This document shows positions 27,710 to 38,215 of a DNA stretch of 64,000 bases, piece after piece. The notes under the pieces were generated by a model, which had not been told where the DNA came from, made no database searches, and was given only the letters and a program-made list of their open reading frames with translations. A program made the position numbers and the translations under genes. Source of the DNA: Ostreococcus lucimarinus CCE9901 (taxonomy: Eukaryota; Chlorophyta; Mamiellophyceae; Mamiellales; Bathycoccaceae); the NCBI RefSeq assembly GCF_000092065.1, contig NC_009361.1, forward strand, positions 186,001-250,000. Reading direction: 5' to 3'. The first letter of the stretch is position 1, and each line of letters opens with the position of its first letter.

Positions 27710-29234
27710 CTAAAACCAAAAGTTGATGCTTATCGACGGCGTGAGTGCGCGGACGTAGTGCCAGCATTTTGCCGGGATGTAAACAAAGTCGCCCGGTCCG
27801 ACTATAACTTCGTACGCCGTAGCTAAGCTAAATTCAGGGAAGCGATCGAGGTCGGGGTGTTCCACGTCCACAGCGGAGAAGTTCCCTTGCGAATGTCTCG
27901 TCGTGGATTTAGACGCGGTCGTGCGGTACATGTAAGGCGTATCCGACTCGAGAAATAGTCTTATCAACTTGTATCCCGCAACCTGCAAGCACAAAAACAC
28001 GCGAAGTGAGTCGACGGCGGCGGCGGGGTTGGCGAATACGAATGTAGGGCGCTGTGTAGGCCGACGCTCATAACTTTGATACGCCGGTTCTATTGGCGCT
28101 CGCGTTTATGTAGGGAGTCGGTATCACCGGGCTGCCATGACTTTCACAGACCGGCTTCTATTAGACTCCCGCAACGAAAGTGGACAAAAATACGAGTTGC
28201 TCAAAGCGCACCTGACCAAATAAATTGTCGTACGTGTCGAAATGACACGGTGTGATCGTTCCCGCGGTACCCATCCAGACGTAGACCCGTTCGAAGCTAG
28301 GGGCGCAATTTCCAGCGCTGACATATTCTGGAACCGCGTAGTCTTCCGCCAACTCGCGAAGCTGATCAACCAGTTGATGCTGCGCCAAGTACGCAACATC
28401 ACCTGTGCTCGCGCCCCTCACCGAAGGCAACATGTCCTCATCGATAAAGTCTGCGATTGTTTTCACCTGTTCTCTCCAGTTTTCAACGTCGCTGTACTTG
28501 CCTATTTCTAACGGTACGCTGCGGTGACCGTGGACGAATCGCCACCATTCCAAGTCGGCCCATTTGCGCAGCGCCGGCCATTCCTCACCGAGCGATTCGA
28601 TGAAGACCGGTATCTCGGTCTTATAATAGCGCTGCTTAAACGTTTTCAAGTCCATTTCGCGATGATGCACTCGCGCGAGCCTCGTCTGCGCGGCATGATC
28701 GCCTCGGTCGCCTTTCGGCGCCGCGCTCGGGAACAACCACTCGCTCGTCGACGCGCTTCGCGCGTGCCCGGCGCTCACCTCACGGCGTCCGTCCATCCCC
28801 AACGCCCGCTCGCACGCGCGCACGAAATCAACCACCATATCCACGGGCGCACCCACGATCAAGGCCATGTCCACCGCCAGCATCGCCTCCCGCGCGCTCT
28901 CCGCTCGCGTCTCGCCGTCGCCGTCCCGGTCCCGCAGCGCCGCCGCGCACCGTCGAAGCTGCGCCAGGACGTACGCATCTCGCCAGCTCTCCCGCGGCCA
29001 CGCGCCGCGCGCTTGCAGCGCCGCGTACGTCGCGTCGACGACGCGCTCTCGAGCCTTCTTCGCGTCGTCGTCGTCATCCGCGCTCGACGACTTTGTCAAG
29101 ACGAGGTCGAGCCAACGCGCGAGTTTTTCTTCGCCGTGCGCCGCGATGTCCGCCACCGCGTCGCCTCCGAACGCGCGCGCGAACTCGTCGGTCACGCGCG
29201 CGTCTAACGCGTCGACGTCGGCGCTCGGAGCCAT
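27710..29234 (-). CDS. JMJD5: JmjC oxygenase of the JMJD5/KDM8 type (one intron)
   Basis: JMJD5 proteins are Fe(II)/2-oxoglutarate oxygenases; the plant homologue JMJ30 links to the circadian clock. Exon 1 (28212-29234) encodes an N-terminal helical domain and the start of the JmjC core (FKQRYYKTEIPVFIESLGEEW; iron ligands H331 and D333 in CHFDTYDNLFGQ). A 229-nt intron (27983-28211) begins GTGCGC, has ACTCAC instead of CTGAC, and ends TTGCAG. Exon 2 (27710-27982) continues VAGYKLIRLF and contains the third ligand H416 in KCWHYVRALTPSISINFWF, as in the family. Total is 431 aa. Read unspliced it appears as two truncated genes. Confidence 0.88.
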
Positions 29235-29295
29235 GCGAGCGCGCGCGAGGGTGAGGAAACGCGCAGAGTTGGTTGGTTTGGTTGTTGCACGCGCG

Positions 29296-29952
29296 CTACG
29301 ACTGCCACAGCCGCTTCAACTCGCGTCCGGCTCGGCATTTCTCCACCGCGCTCAGCGCGATGCGCAAGACTTCGTCCTGAATCACGTCCGGTTCGCGATT
29401 GGCGTCGATCACGTCCCACCAATCTTCTCGCATCGCTTCGAAACTCGCCTTGACGGCGCGTTGCATCTCCGTCGTCTCGTATCGCTCCTCGCCGAAGCCG
29501 CCGCGCTTCGCCGCGTCCTCGAGCGATAACTCTAAATACATCAACGCGTCCGGACGCGGTAATCCGACTTCAGGGGCGCGACACCACTCTAAATCCAATC
29601 CATCCACCCCCTTCGCCGCCGTAAACGCGCACCCGCTGTACGAGTACCTATCGCACACCAACGTCACGCCGCTCGCGAGCTTGCGTTCCATGAGCGCCTT
29701 CTTCTCCCATCGATTCGCCGCGAACAGCAGGTGTATCGCCCCATCCTCCATCTCGCTCTTCGACCGCAAGTACTGATCGATCATCTTCCCCATCGCCGTC
29801 GCGCGATCGGGGTACCGCCACAGCTCCGCCTCGACCCCCCGCGCCTCGAGCGTGTGCACCAACCGCATCGCTTGCGTCGACTTCCCGCATCGATCCGCGC
29901 CTTCGAACAGCACGAACGCGCCTCGCGCGGCCACTTTTCCCGCGGCGGACAT
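29296..29952 (-). CDS. TMPK: thymidylate kinase (dTMP kinase)
   Basis: The enzyme phosphorylates dTMP to dTDP for DNA synthesis. From ATG 29952 the protein is 218 aa, the normal length. It has the P-loop FEGADRCGKSTQ, the ELWRYPDR segment, the DR(Y) motif in VCDRYSYSGCAF, PDALMYLEL, and the LID region AKRGGFGEERYE. The frame continues upstream (to 30333) with Arg/Ala-rich sequence that might act as a mitochondrial or plastid presequence if translation starts earlier. The gene is divergent with the ATP synthase delta gene, 274 bp between starts. Confidence 0.93.
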   Translation of the reverse strand: MSAAGKVAARGAFVLFEGADRCGKSTQAMRLVHTLEARGVEAELWRYPDRATAMGKMIDQYLRSKSEMEDGAIHLLFAANRWEKKALMERKLASGVTLVCDRYSYSGCAFTAAKGVDGLDLEWCRAPEVGLPRPDALMYLELSLEDAAKRGGFGEERYETTEMQRAVKASFEAMREDWWDVIDANREPDVIQDEVLRIALSAVEKCRAGRELKRLWQS

Positions 29953-30137
29953 CGTCGCGAGCGCGCCCGCACGCGCGGCGTCTCGCCGCGGCGCGTCGCG
30001 GTGCGTCGCGCGTCGTCGCGGTGCGTCGCGCGTTTCAAACGCGCGCGCGGCGACCGACCGCGTGTGACGCCGAATGTCCGAATTCTCCATCCCGGGATAT
30101 GGCGCGCAGTCTGGTTTATCCAGATCGCGCGCGCCGA

Positions 30138-30145
30138 AAACCCTA
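30138..30145 (+). promoter_or_regulatory. telo-box (AAACCCTA) upstream of ATP synthase delta
   Basis: AAACCCTA lies 89 bp before the ATG at 30227. In plants this element is common in promoters of translation and housekeeping genes. Similar elements recur near other genes in this window. Confidence 0.4.
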
Positions 30146-30226
30146 GTGATGTCGGCTGACTGTTTGCGCACACGACGCGCCGACCCCGCGGGGCACGCGC
30201 GCGCGCGCGCCACACCGCGCCGCGTC

Positions 30227-31253
30227 ATGTTTACGATCTCCGCGTCCTCCACCGCCGCGCGACCGACCGTGGTCGCGCACCGTCGCGCGAATAAGACGCG
30301 CGCGAAGCGTTCCGTCGTCGTGCACGGCGCCAAGGTGCGCGAACGCGCGAGCGCGCGACGCGCGCGCGCGACGCGAACGCGCGCGCGAGTAATCGCGAGG
30401 GGCGCGATCGGGCGTGTTATCCTCGACGACGACGGCGTCGGACGAGGCGCGAACGCGATGAAGAGGACCGCGAACGCGCGTGGGAGTTTTGTTGCGTCGC
30501 GCGCGCGCGTCGCGGCGCGCGCGCGGGCGTCGACGGGGGGACGGCGGACGGGACGAGGCGACGGCGATCGCGCGGGGCGTATCCTCGAGGGGTTTGGCGC
30601 GCGCGCGCGCGGCGCGGACGAATCCGACGTTTGACGCGGTGTGGGTGGACGTGCGTTTGACGAGAACGGTAGACTGACGGATGATTGATCGTTTTCGCGC
30701 GTTGCAGTCCAACCCGGTGTCCAGCGGTTACGCCGCGGCGCTCGTCGACGCGTGCAAGTCCTCCGGCGCGCTCGAACAAGTGCACGCCGATATGGAGACG
30801 CTCGACGCGTACGTCAAGGCGAACGCCAGCGTTGCGGGCTTCTTGGCCAACCCGACCATCGTCGCGGAAAAGAAGAAGGATGTTTTGGCGAAGCTCGGCA
30901 AGGAGGCTGGCTTCCACGCGTTCACGGGCAACTTCTTGAACTTGTTGGTGGACAAGAGACGTGAAAACCAAATCGAGGCCATCATCGCCGAGTTTGAAAC
31001 TTTGTTCTGCGAGGCGACGGACACGCAAGTCGCGACGGTGACTTCCGCGGTCAAGCTCGAAAACGAGCAACAATTCATGATTGCGAAGAAGTTGCAAGAG
31101 ATGACGGGCGCCAAGAACATCAAGCTCAAGCCGGAAGTCGACGAGTCTCTCCTCGGCGGCTTCGTCGTGCAATACGGCAAGGATGGCTCCGGCTTCATCG
31201 ACATGTCCGTCAGAGGACAAGTGGATAAGCTCGCCAGTGTGTTCGTGAACTAA
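30227..31253 (+). CDS. ATPD: chloroplast ATP synthase delta subunit (one intron)
   Basis: The delta subunit (OSCP homologue) joins CF1 to the peripheral stalk of thylakoid ATP synthase. Exon 1 (30227-30334) encodes a 36-residue transit peptide (MFTISASSTAARPTVVA...). A 373-nt intron (30335-30707) starts GTGCGC, has GACTGAC 30 nt from its end and finishes TTGCAG. Exon 2 (30708-31253) begins SNPVSSGYAAALVDACKSSG and carries the whole mature domain: FLANPTIVAEKKKDVL, NFLNLLVDKRRENQ, KNIKLKPEVDESLLGGFVV and SGFIDMSVRGQVDKLA. The total is 217 aa. An unspliced model would start at 30681 without a transit peptide, which is implausible for a nuclear-encoded plastid subunit. Confidence 0.93.
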
Positions 31254-31382
31254 GCGAATACGTCGTCGATTTGCCGCATAGCCGAAAGTAGAACCGCCGG
31301 ACAAGTTCCGCCGCTGATTTAATTTCAATTCAATTGAGTCACCTCACACTTTCGTCGTCGCTAACTAATGGCTAACACTAAT

Positions 31383-32348
31383 CTACCGCGCGTCGTTCGA
31401 GCTATTCGTCGCGCGACTGCTCGCGGCTTTAAAGAATTTCGCCCCGACGTACGCGAGCGTCTTCGTCGGCGACGTGGTCAGGAGCCCCGCGACTGCTTGT
31501 CGCAGCGTGCTCGCGCGTACGATTCGCCTCAGGCAAGCGCGCACCGCGTCGCCGACCCGTTCAGCGTCGTCGCCGACTTCAACTCTATTCAACATAGTCG
31601 TCACCGTCGCCGGCAACGCATCGATGCGCTCGCGCGTCGCTTCAGGGCTCTTATCTTGCCGCCACGTCGACGCCGACGTCTCGACGCCTTTGAGCTCGCG
31701 CACGACGTCCTCGTACATCTCTCGCATCGCCTCCCCGTTCGATCTCGCGATGCGCTCGATCTTCAACCCATCCTCCGCCGCGAACGCGAATCGCACGTCC
31801 CCGTCGTAGGACAACCGCACGATCGCGCGATGAAAATCGAGTTCGCTGAACGTCTCCGGCAGCGTCAACAGCGCCGCGTTCGCCGCGCTCCGCGCGTTCC
31901 GCGCCTGCGCGTTCACGATCGCATCGCACGCGCGCGCCGTCTCGTGCGGCTTGTGCATCCTTCCCGCGACGAATAAATGCTTCCATCGCTCTAAATCATC
32001 CACGACGTCGCGCACGTCGACGACGCCGTACTTGTACGCGCGTCCCCGTTCGTCCCGCAGGCGCGCGTTGTAGTGCGCGTCCGCGCCCAGCGTCGTCGCC
32101 GCGCCGTGAATCGCGCGCCCACCGCCCAGGCGCGCGTGCCACGCGTAGTGCGATGGATTTCGCGTCGCGTTCGCGTCGTGCCACGCCGCGGGATCGCGCA
32201 CGGCGACGAGCACGTCGAGCGCGCGCTCGGGTCCGGCGACCGACGCGTCGGCGAGCACGGCCGAGCCGTACGCCAGCGCGTGCTCCACGGGCGGCAGCGC
32301 GGCGAGGACGCCGGCGATGCGTTCGCGCGCGCGCGCGTTCGCGCGCAT
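31383..32348 (-). CDS. TAM41: TAM41 mitochondrial CDP-diacylglycerol synthase
   Basis: Tam41 makes CDP-diacylglycerol in the mitochondrial inner membrane for cardiolipin synthesis. The 321-aa product has the nucleotidyltransferase start ALAYGSAVLADASV, followed by LDVLVAVRDPAAWHDANATR and NPSHYAWHARLGG. It continues with KYGVVDVRDVVDDLERWKHL, FVAGRMHKPHE, FSELDFHRAIVRLSYDGDVR and the late RQAVAGLLTTSPTKTLAYVG. All are typical positions for the family. Notable is the change of the usual Asp-Phe after the G-S motif to LDVLV, although the catalytic aspartate remains. It converges with the ATP synthase delta gene (129-bp gap). Confidence 0.9.
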   Translation of the reverse strand: MRANARARERIAGVLAALPPVEHALAYGSAVLADASVAGPERALDVLVAVRDPAAWHDANATRNPSHYAWHARLGGGRAIHGAATTLGADAHYNARLRDERGRAYKYGVVDVRDVVDDLERWKHLFVAGRMHKPHETARACDAIVNAQARNARSAANAALLTLPETFSELDFHRAIVRLSYDGDVRFAFAAEDGLKIERIARSNGEAMREMYEDVVRELKGVETSASTWRQDKSPEATRERIDALPATVTTMLNRVEVGDDAERVGDAVRACLRRIVRASTLRQAVAGLLTTSPTKTLAYVGAKFFKAASSRATNSSNDAR

Positions 32349-32450
32349 TCGAGCCGCGCGCGATCGATCGCGACGGCGCGCGCCGCGGTGTGCGGCGTCG
32401 GTTACGGCGCGCGTTCGTTCCTCTATCCACTCTATTCTACAGTAGAATTT

Positions 32451-33077
32451 CTACGTCTTCCTAGGTTTCTTCTTCGACGACGGCAGCGCGTCGACGACGT
32501 CGCGCTCGCCGTTCGCGTCCGCGCCCTCGCGCGCGTCTCGCGCCGCCGCGCTCGCCGCCGCCGCCGCCGCCGCCGCGCGTCGCTCCTCCGTCTTCGTCGT
32601 CAACTCTCCCGCGCCCACGTCCTCCGCGTCCTCCCGCGCGATCCTCAGATTTCCTATCTCCCCGTCCACCGCCTCCAGCGTGAACGTCCCGCTCGCTTCG
32701 TCGAACACCAGCGCGCAGTCGATCCCGACGTCTTCGCTCGCGCCGTCGTCGCTCGCGCGCGGCGCCTCCCCCTCCTCCGCGTCCTCCCTTCCGCGCGCGC
32801 GTCGCGCCCGTCGCATCCCGCGGTACCGCACCGCGCGACGATCGCCCTCGCGCGCGTCGCCGTCCCGCACCGCGTCGAACGCGACGTCGACGGCGCCGCA
32901 CGGCGAGATTTTCACGCGCGCGCGCGCCGTCGCGTCCGCGTTCGACGCGCTGAAATCGTACCGGAACACCGTCAGCGGCGGCGCGGCGCGCGCGCGCGCG
33001 TCGCCGAAGCGCTCGCGGACGCTGTCGCCGACGCGCACGGCGTAGACGTCGCGCGCGCGCGGCGCGCGCGGCGGCAT
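32451..33077 (-). CDS. EAF: RNA polymerase II elongation factor EAF (ELL-associated factor)-like
   Basis: EAF proteins stimulate ELL and Pol II elongation. The 208-aa protein starts MPPRAPRARD at 33077. It contains the EAF N-terminal domain pattern: VRVGDSV, then PPLTVFRYDFSASNADA, an insertion rich in Arg/Glu, and IDCALVFDEASGTFTLEAVD followed by LRIARE, corresponding to the terminal beta strands of the fold. The tail is Ala-rich and ends with a lysine-rich KKKPRKT that could serve as a nuclear signal. The family call rests on spacing of a few conserved motifs. It is divergent with DNA polymerase kappa, 63 bp between starts. Confidence 0.7.
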   Translation of the reverse strand: MPPRAPRARDVYAVRVGDSVRERFGDARARAAPPLTVFRYDFSASNADATARARVKISPCGAVDVAFDAVRDGDAREGDRRAVRYRGMRRARRARGREDAEEGEAPRASDDGASEDVGIDCALVFDEASGTFTLEAVDGEIGNLRIAREDAEDVGAGELTTKTEERRAAAAAAAASAAARDAREGADANGERDVVDALPSSKKKPRKT

Positions 33078-33140
33078 TCGTCGCCGCGATCGATTCCGGC
33101 ACCGCGCGACGCGTCGCCGTGTGACGCGCGCGCGCGCGCG

Positions 33141-34934
33141 ATGGACGACGACGAGGCGTGGACGGAGCGAGACGCGCTGGATTGGCGCGATGACGACGAC
33201 GACGCGAGCGAGGACGAGGGCGCGAGCGCGCGAGGCGCGGATCACGAATTCGACGGTTGCGACGCGATGGCGACGAAAACGAACGACGACGACGCGCGGC
33301 GCGACGCGAGCGCGGACGCGACGCGCGCGCCCGCGGCGCTGTCGTACGGAAGCGTGTTCACGCACGCCAAGGCTGGGATGGAGAACGTCGATCGCGAGCG
33401 CGTGGCGAGGGTGGTGTACGACGCGACGGTGGGGACGCCGCACCACGAAAACGAGACGCGCAAGGAGCGAGCGACGTCGAAGAGGATCGCGGCGATGAAG
33501 GCGAAGGGCCAGGGAATGACGAAGACGGAGTGGGAGACGTTCGGACGACGGGCGGACGAGCGGGCGCGAGCGATGGAGAGGACGCGGAGCGGGGCGAGAA
33601 AGTGGTTGGTGGTGGACATGGATGGATTTTACGCGGCGTGCGAGGAGTTGTACGATCCGGCGTTGAAGAGCGTGCCCGTGGGCGTGGCCGCGGGACCGTC
33701 GAGCGTGTTGACGACGGCGAATTATGTGGCGAGAAAATACGGGGTGCGGGCGGCCATGCCGGGATTCATCGCGAAAAAGTTGTGCCCAGATTTGGTATTC
33801 GTGAAGCCCGACTTTAAAAAGTACGTCAAGGCGTCGAACGAGTCGCGAGGCGTGTTCGCGCAGTACAATCCCGACTACATCGCCGGTTCGCTCGATGAGG
33901 CGTACATCGAGGTGACGGAGTATTGCGAGAAGCACGACACGACGATGGAGGCGATCGCGGAGGAAATTCGCTCAAAGGTGAAGGAAGCGACGGGCGGATT
34001 GACGTGCTCCGTCGGCGGCGGGTGCTCGCGTCGATTGGCCAAAGTGTGCTCAGACTTCAACAAGCCAAACGGGCAGTACATCTTGGGTACGACGCGTGAC
34101 GATATTCTGAAGTTCCTTCGCGACTTGCCTGTGCGCAAAATGTACGGCATTGGGAAGACGCTGGAGAGGATACTGAACGAGTTTGATATTAAGACGTGCG
34201 GCGATTTGCTCGCAAAGCGCGCGACGATGCTCGCCTTGTTCACACCGAAAGCGTTCGACTTTTTGCTGGGCATCGCGCTCGGCATCGGTACCGAGTGTCA
34301 TCCGCGCGAAACGCCCGAGGGCTCGGGCGGACGAAAAGGTGTTTCCAAGAGCGAAACTTTCAAGGCGACGGCGGACAAGGCTTACTTGGATGCGAAAATG
34401 ACCGAGCTCGCGACCGAGGTGGCGTTAGAATGTCAGAGGCTCAATTTGAAAGGCCGCATGGTGGCCGTGAAGCTGAAACGAAGCACGTTCGACGTTATTC
34501 AACGTCAGACCACGCTCGCGGGGCCGACGAACGATGTCAAGACCATCGTGAATAGCGCGTTGCGATTAATGCGCAACGAAAACTCAATCGGGGCGAACAT
34601 GACTCTACGCCTCGTCGGCGCGCGAGTTTCGCAATTCGATCACGAAGAAGATGTGCCAGAAGATCAGAAGCGTATAGATAACTTTCTTCTTTCACCTAAG
34701 ACGGCCTTGACGCAAGCCGTCGCGTCTGTAGAAGAAACCTGGACGTGCGACGAGTGCGCGCGGACATTTCCACTGAAGCAGCAGACTGAACATCTCGACT
34801 GGCACGTCGCGAGACGATTGCAATCAATGGACGACGCCGAACAGTCGCGCGCGCGATTCGCGGCTTCGCACAAAGTGCCGTCGAAGAAACCTCGTCAAGG
34901 CGACCTACGAAGCATGTTCTTCACGAAGAAATGA
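33141..34934 (+). CDS. POLK: Y-family translesion DNA polymerase kappa (DinB/POLK)
   Basis: Pol kappa bypasses bulky minor-groove lesions. The 597-aa protein has an acidic N-terminus and an N-clasp region (SKRIAAMKAKGQGMTKTEWE) typical of kappa. The palm has the first metal aspartate in WLVVDMDGFYAACEELYDP (about 157) and SLDEAYIEVT (about 250). Also present are TANYVARKYGVRAAMPGF, GGGCSRRLAKVCSDFNKPNGQ and the PVRKMYGIGKTLE helix-hairpin. A C2H2-like ubiquitin-binding finger CDECARTF...HLDWH and a terminal PCNA-interaction-like QGDLRSMFF, spaced one residue longer than the consensus PIP box, close the protein. The longer open frame upstream overlaps EAF and TAM41 and is not used. Confidence 0.93.
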   Translation: MDDDEAWTERDALDWRDDDDDASEDEGASARGADHEFDGCDAMATKTNDDDARRDASADATRAPAALSYGSVFTHAKAGMENVDRERVARVVYDATVGTPHHENETRKERATSKRIAAMKAKGQGMTKTEWETFGRRADERARAMERTRSGARKWLVVDMDGFYAACEELYDPALKSVPVGVAAGPSSVLTTANYVARKYGVRAAMPGFIAKKLCPDLVFVKPDFKKYVKASNESRGVFAQYNPDYIAGSLDEAYIEVTEYCEKHDTTMEAIAEEIRSKVKEATGGLTCSVGGGCSRRLAKVCSDFNKPNGQYILGTTRDDILKFLRDLPVRKMYGIGKTLERILNEFDIKTCGDLLAKRATMLALFTPKAFDFLLGIALGIGTECHPRETPEGSGGRKGVSKSETFKATADKAYLDAKMTELATEVALECQRLNLKGRMVAVKLKRSTFDVIQRQTTLAGPTNDVKTIVNSALRLMRNENSIGANMTLRLVGARVSQFDHEEDVPEDQKRIDNFLLSPKTALTQAVASVEETWTCDECARTFPLKQQTEHLDWHVARRLQSMDDAEQSRARFAASHKVPSKKPRQGDLRSMFFTKK

Positions 34935-34996
34935 TAGAAATAATTTAGCCGTTCATTCGTTCATTGTACATTCCTAGATTTAGCGCGCGGATGCGA

Positions 34997-36578
34997 TCAA
35001 TTATTCCCACGTCGGCGCGCCTCACGCTCCTCCCACAACGCGACCAATCTGTCTCGTTTCGCTCGACGCATCATGAGCTCCTTCGGAGTCGGCGGCGCTG
35101 GCGCGTTTTGCGCCACAGTTTCCAGCGGTTTCCTGGGCATCGGCGTTGAGCGCAGCATGGTTTGCATTCGTCGAAGCCACGATTGATACACAGTCATATC
35201 CACGAATCGCTCATGGGCCGTCAGATCGTCCGCTAAATCGAGCGTCGCGACGAGCAAACACAACTGATTGGGTTCTAAGTTCTTTGCCAAGAGTCGCGGT
35301 AAATCGAGCCACGCCTTGTGGCGTCGTCCGCCGAGCATGAGCGCGGTTTGCGCCGACGCCGGTGTACGGGACATGAGCTCACTCAAGTAGCCGCACAAGA
35401 CTGCCGCCTCGTTCGCTCCAGATCCCGTAGAAAGTCTCGTCGCGGCGAGTGTACCAGCATGTGTGGCGTGGACGAATTCCGACAGCGTAACGTCCTCAAC
35501 GTATCCGCACGCGCAAAGCATCGCCTCGAGACGATCGAGCGCGCGAGGGCTAGCGCGCTGAGGCTCGAGCTTTTCCATCACGTTCCTCAGATGCGCAAGC
35601 GTGATTCGACCGATCGAAGAGCCTTGCAAGCGGAACAAAGGCTGGAGCAAGTCGAGACGTTCTCTCGCCACCGTCCAGACGATGCAGCACAAATCATCCA
35701 CGAGCGGACGCGCATGCGTAAACTCAATCGATTCGATCAAGGGTGGTGCCGACGGCAGTGGTGATTCGACATCCACATCATTCGTATCATCCATCTGAAT
35801 GTCCCTCGCGGGCGCGTCGTACTCATAGTCTTCTTCTTCGTACTCGTCCAGTCGCTCGTACGGCGCCGTGTTGCTCTGAAGAAAGTGACGCAAATCTATT
35901 TCGTCTTCGCCCTCTGCGACCGCACCGCCGTGAACCTGCTTTTCTACCGCTCCATAGCTCATCAGGTTCGGCCCACTCGACGATTTTCCGAGCAAAGGTG
36001 TCTGCGCCGCCGAATCATTCAGTTCGCGTTTCGTCGAGGCGTTCGTCTCTTCTCCGATTTGAATCGGCGGCGGAACCTCCAACTCTTTCACTTTCCGCAC
36101 ATTTGTCCCTCGTGAACTTTGCACCGGTCGAATCGGCGACGCCGCGCCGTACGTGGACTCCTTTACCACAGGCAACAGCGGCACTCGCACGTCCCGCCAC
36201 TCCCTCGGCGAATCGCCGTCGTCCTTGGCGCCGTACTCCGCCAAGCTCGCGTTGGTCGCCAAGAGCGGCTCTGCGGCCCCACTCTCCCTCGCCGCCGCGC
36301 TCATACTCTCCCCGGGCACGGCGTCGTCCACCGCATCCAACTCCAAGACGATCTGCGGCGAATTTTCCAGTGCGTCCTCCACCGCGCCGTACGAGTCGCC
36401 GCGCCGCAACAGCGGCTCTCGCAGCGTCGCGTTATCCTCCACCCTCGGCGATTCCGCGCTCGCCCCGTACGCATCGCTGTGAAACGAGCTCGCGTGTTTC
36501 AACAGCGACACCGACGCCGCCGGCGCGTCCCGCACCGCGTCGTCCGCATCGTTCGCCGTCGTCGCGTCTTCGCCTTCG

Positions 36579-36612
<34 letters not shown>

Positions 36613-36895
36613 ACCGCACCCACTCCATCGTCGCCGCGCCCTCCCGACCGTCCATCGACAGCGTCGACGCGTCCAACTCCACCGCCGCCTCGCGCGCGTC
36701 GTCGTCCTCGCTCGACAGCGCCGAGATCGAGCCCGCGTCGTCGCGCGCGCGCGCGGTCGTCGCCAAACGGTCGTCGTCCTCGAACGGGTTCCGCGCCGCG
36801 CCCTCGCGCGCGCGCGCGCCGCCCCTCTCCGGGGTCACGATCCCGACGCCCGGAACGAAGAGCTTCGCCCGCGCGTTCAGCGCCGACGTCGTCAT
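34997..36895 (-). CDS. unknown protein with five LL...YGA motifs and a helical C-terminus
   Basis: I do not recognise this 632-aa protein. The first 400 residues are disordered and acidic, with a run of ten Asp at about 96-105. They contain five copies of a short motif, [P]LL followed 6-12 residues later by YGA: LL131/YGA143, PLL161/YGA169, PLL210/YGA221, PLL239/YGA249 and PLL300/YGA314. The first two PLL units are preceded by Glu (E-P-L-L), like acidic dileucine sorting signals. The C-terminal 230 residues are mostly helical, with LVDDLCCIVWTVARERLDLL and HKAWLDLPRLLAKNLEPNQL, and end in a charged RREAR-like tail. No membrane span is visible. It is divergent with CDKD. Confidence 0.65.
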
Positions 36896-37000
36896 CGCGC
36901 GCGCGCCGCGACGCCGCGTCGGTGAATGCCGACGGCGCGGTGCGCGGCTGGATGGATGTCGACGGTGACGCGGCACAGCGCGCCGCGCGCGCCGCGCGCG

Positions 37001-37924
37001 ATGGACCGCTACGTCAAGGGACGCACGCTCGGTGAGGGCACGTTCGGCGTCGTCCACGAGGCGCGCGTCGAGGCGACGGGCGAGCGCGTGGCGATCAAAA
37101 AGATTCGACTCGGGAAACTCAAGGAGGGCGTCAACTTCACGGCGATACGCGAGATCAAACTGCTGCAGGAGATCGAGCACGAGCACGTCATCGCGCTCGT
37201 CGACGTGTTCGCGCACAAGAAGAACCTGAACCTGGTGTTCGAGTTCTGCGGCGGGGACCTGGAGATGGTGATCAGGGACAAGACGGCGCCGCTGGAGCGA
37301 GGGGAGGTGAAGTCGTACGCGATGATGACGCTGCGAGCGGTGGCGCACTGTCACGAGAGATGGGTGCTGCACAGAGATTTGAAACCGAACAACCTGTTGA
37401 TCGCGCCGAACGGGTGCTTGAAGTTGGCGGATTTTGGGTTGGCGCGGATATTCGGGTCGCCGGATAGACGGTTCACGCATCAGGTGTTCGCGAGGTGGTA
37501 TCGCGCGCCGGAGTTGTTGTTGGGGTCGAAGACGTACGGACCGGGCGTGGATATTTGGGCCGTGGGGTGTATCATCGCGGAATTGATGCTCCGGCGGCCG
37601 TTCTTCGCGGGATCGTCGGATATCGATCAGTTGGGGAAGGTGTACGCGGCGCTAGGGACGCCGACGGAGACGAATTGGCCGGGGGTGTCGGCGCTACCGG
37701 ATTTCATCGAGTTTGTGTACGTGCCGCCGCCGAATCTTCGCGATACGTTCCCGAACGAAACGGACGAGGCGCTGGATCTGTTGCGGAAGATGCTCGAGTA
37801 CGATCCGAATAAGCGTATCACCGCCGCGCAGGCTTTAGAGCATCCGTACTTTCACACCAAGCCCGCGCCGATTCCGTACGAACAGCTTCCGAAGCGGTTC
37901 GTCGCGAAAGAAGCCGAGGCGAAC

Positions 37925-37958
<34 letters not shown>

Positions 37959-38149
37959 GGGATGAAGAGCCAGCTTCACCCGCGTCCGCACGTCAGCCGA
38001 AGACTGGCGAGAAACGTAGACTAGAGGACACCACCGACTCGACGGATCCAAACTTTCGCCCGAAGCTCGACGAAGAGGACAGGGAATCTTTGCGAAAACG
38101 AAAAGGCGCGCTCGACGCCGCGTTCGCTGACGTCGACGGAGACGACTGA
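37001..38149 (+). CDS. CDKD: cyclin-dependent kinase CDKD/CDK7 (CDK-activating kinase)
   Basis: CDK7/CDKD phosphorylates the T-loop of other CDKs and the Pol II CTD within TFIIH. From ATG 37001 (MDRYVKG) the protein is 382 aa. It shows the glycine loop [15 protein letters not shown], the CDKD-specific helix [14 protein letters not shown] (in place of PSTAIRE), [17 protein letters not shown] and the activation segment [14 protein letters not shown], followed by [22 protein letters not shown]-terminal Ala-rich stretch (about residues 310-320) and a Lys/Asp-rich tail ending DGDD are lineage additions. The reading frame is open 75 nt upstream but without conserved residues. Confidence 0.94.
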
Positions 38150-38215
38150 TTAGGACCGTAATACTATAGCTTACCCGTAGTGAAGTGATTTACAACTCGA
38201 CGCGCGCGCGTCTTA

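Noticed and set aside
27710-28211. JmjC gene broken into two genes or truncated
   Set aside because: Exons join in phase across a GTGCGC...TTGCAG intron and complete the iron-binding set.
34997-37480. 827-codon minus-strand frame including CDKD antisense
   Set aside because: Only the part from ATG 36895 has protein-like composition; the upstream part is the reverse of a clear kinase gene.
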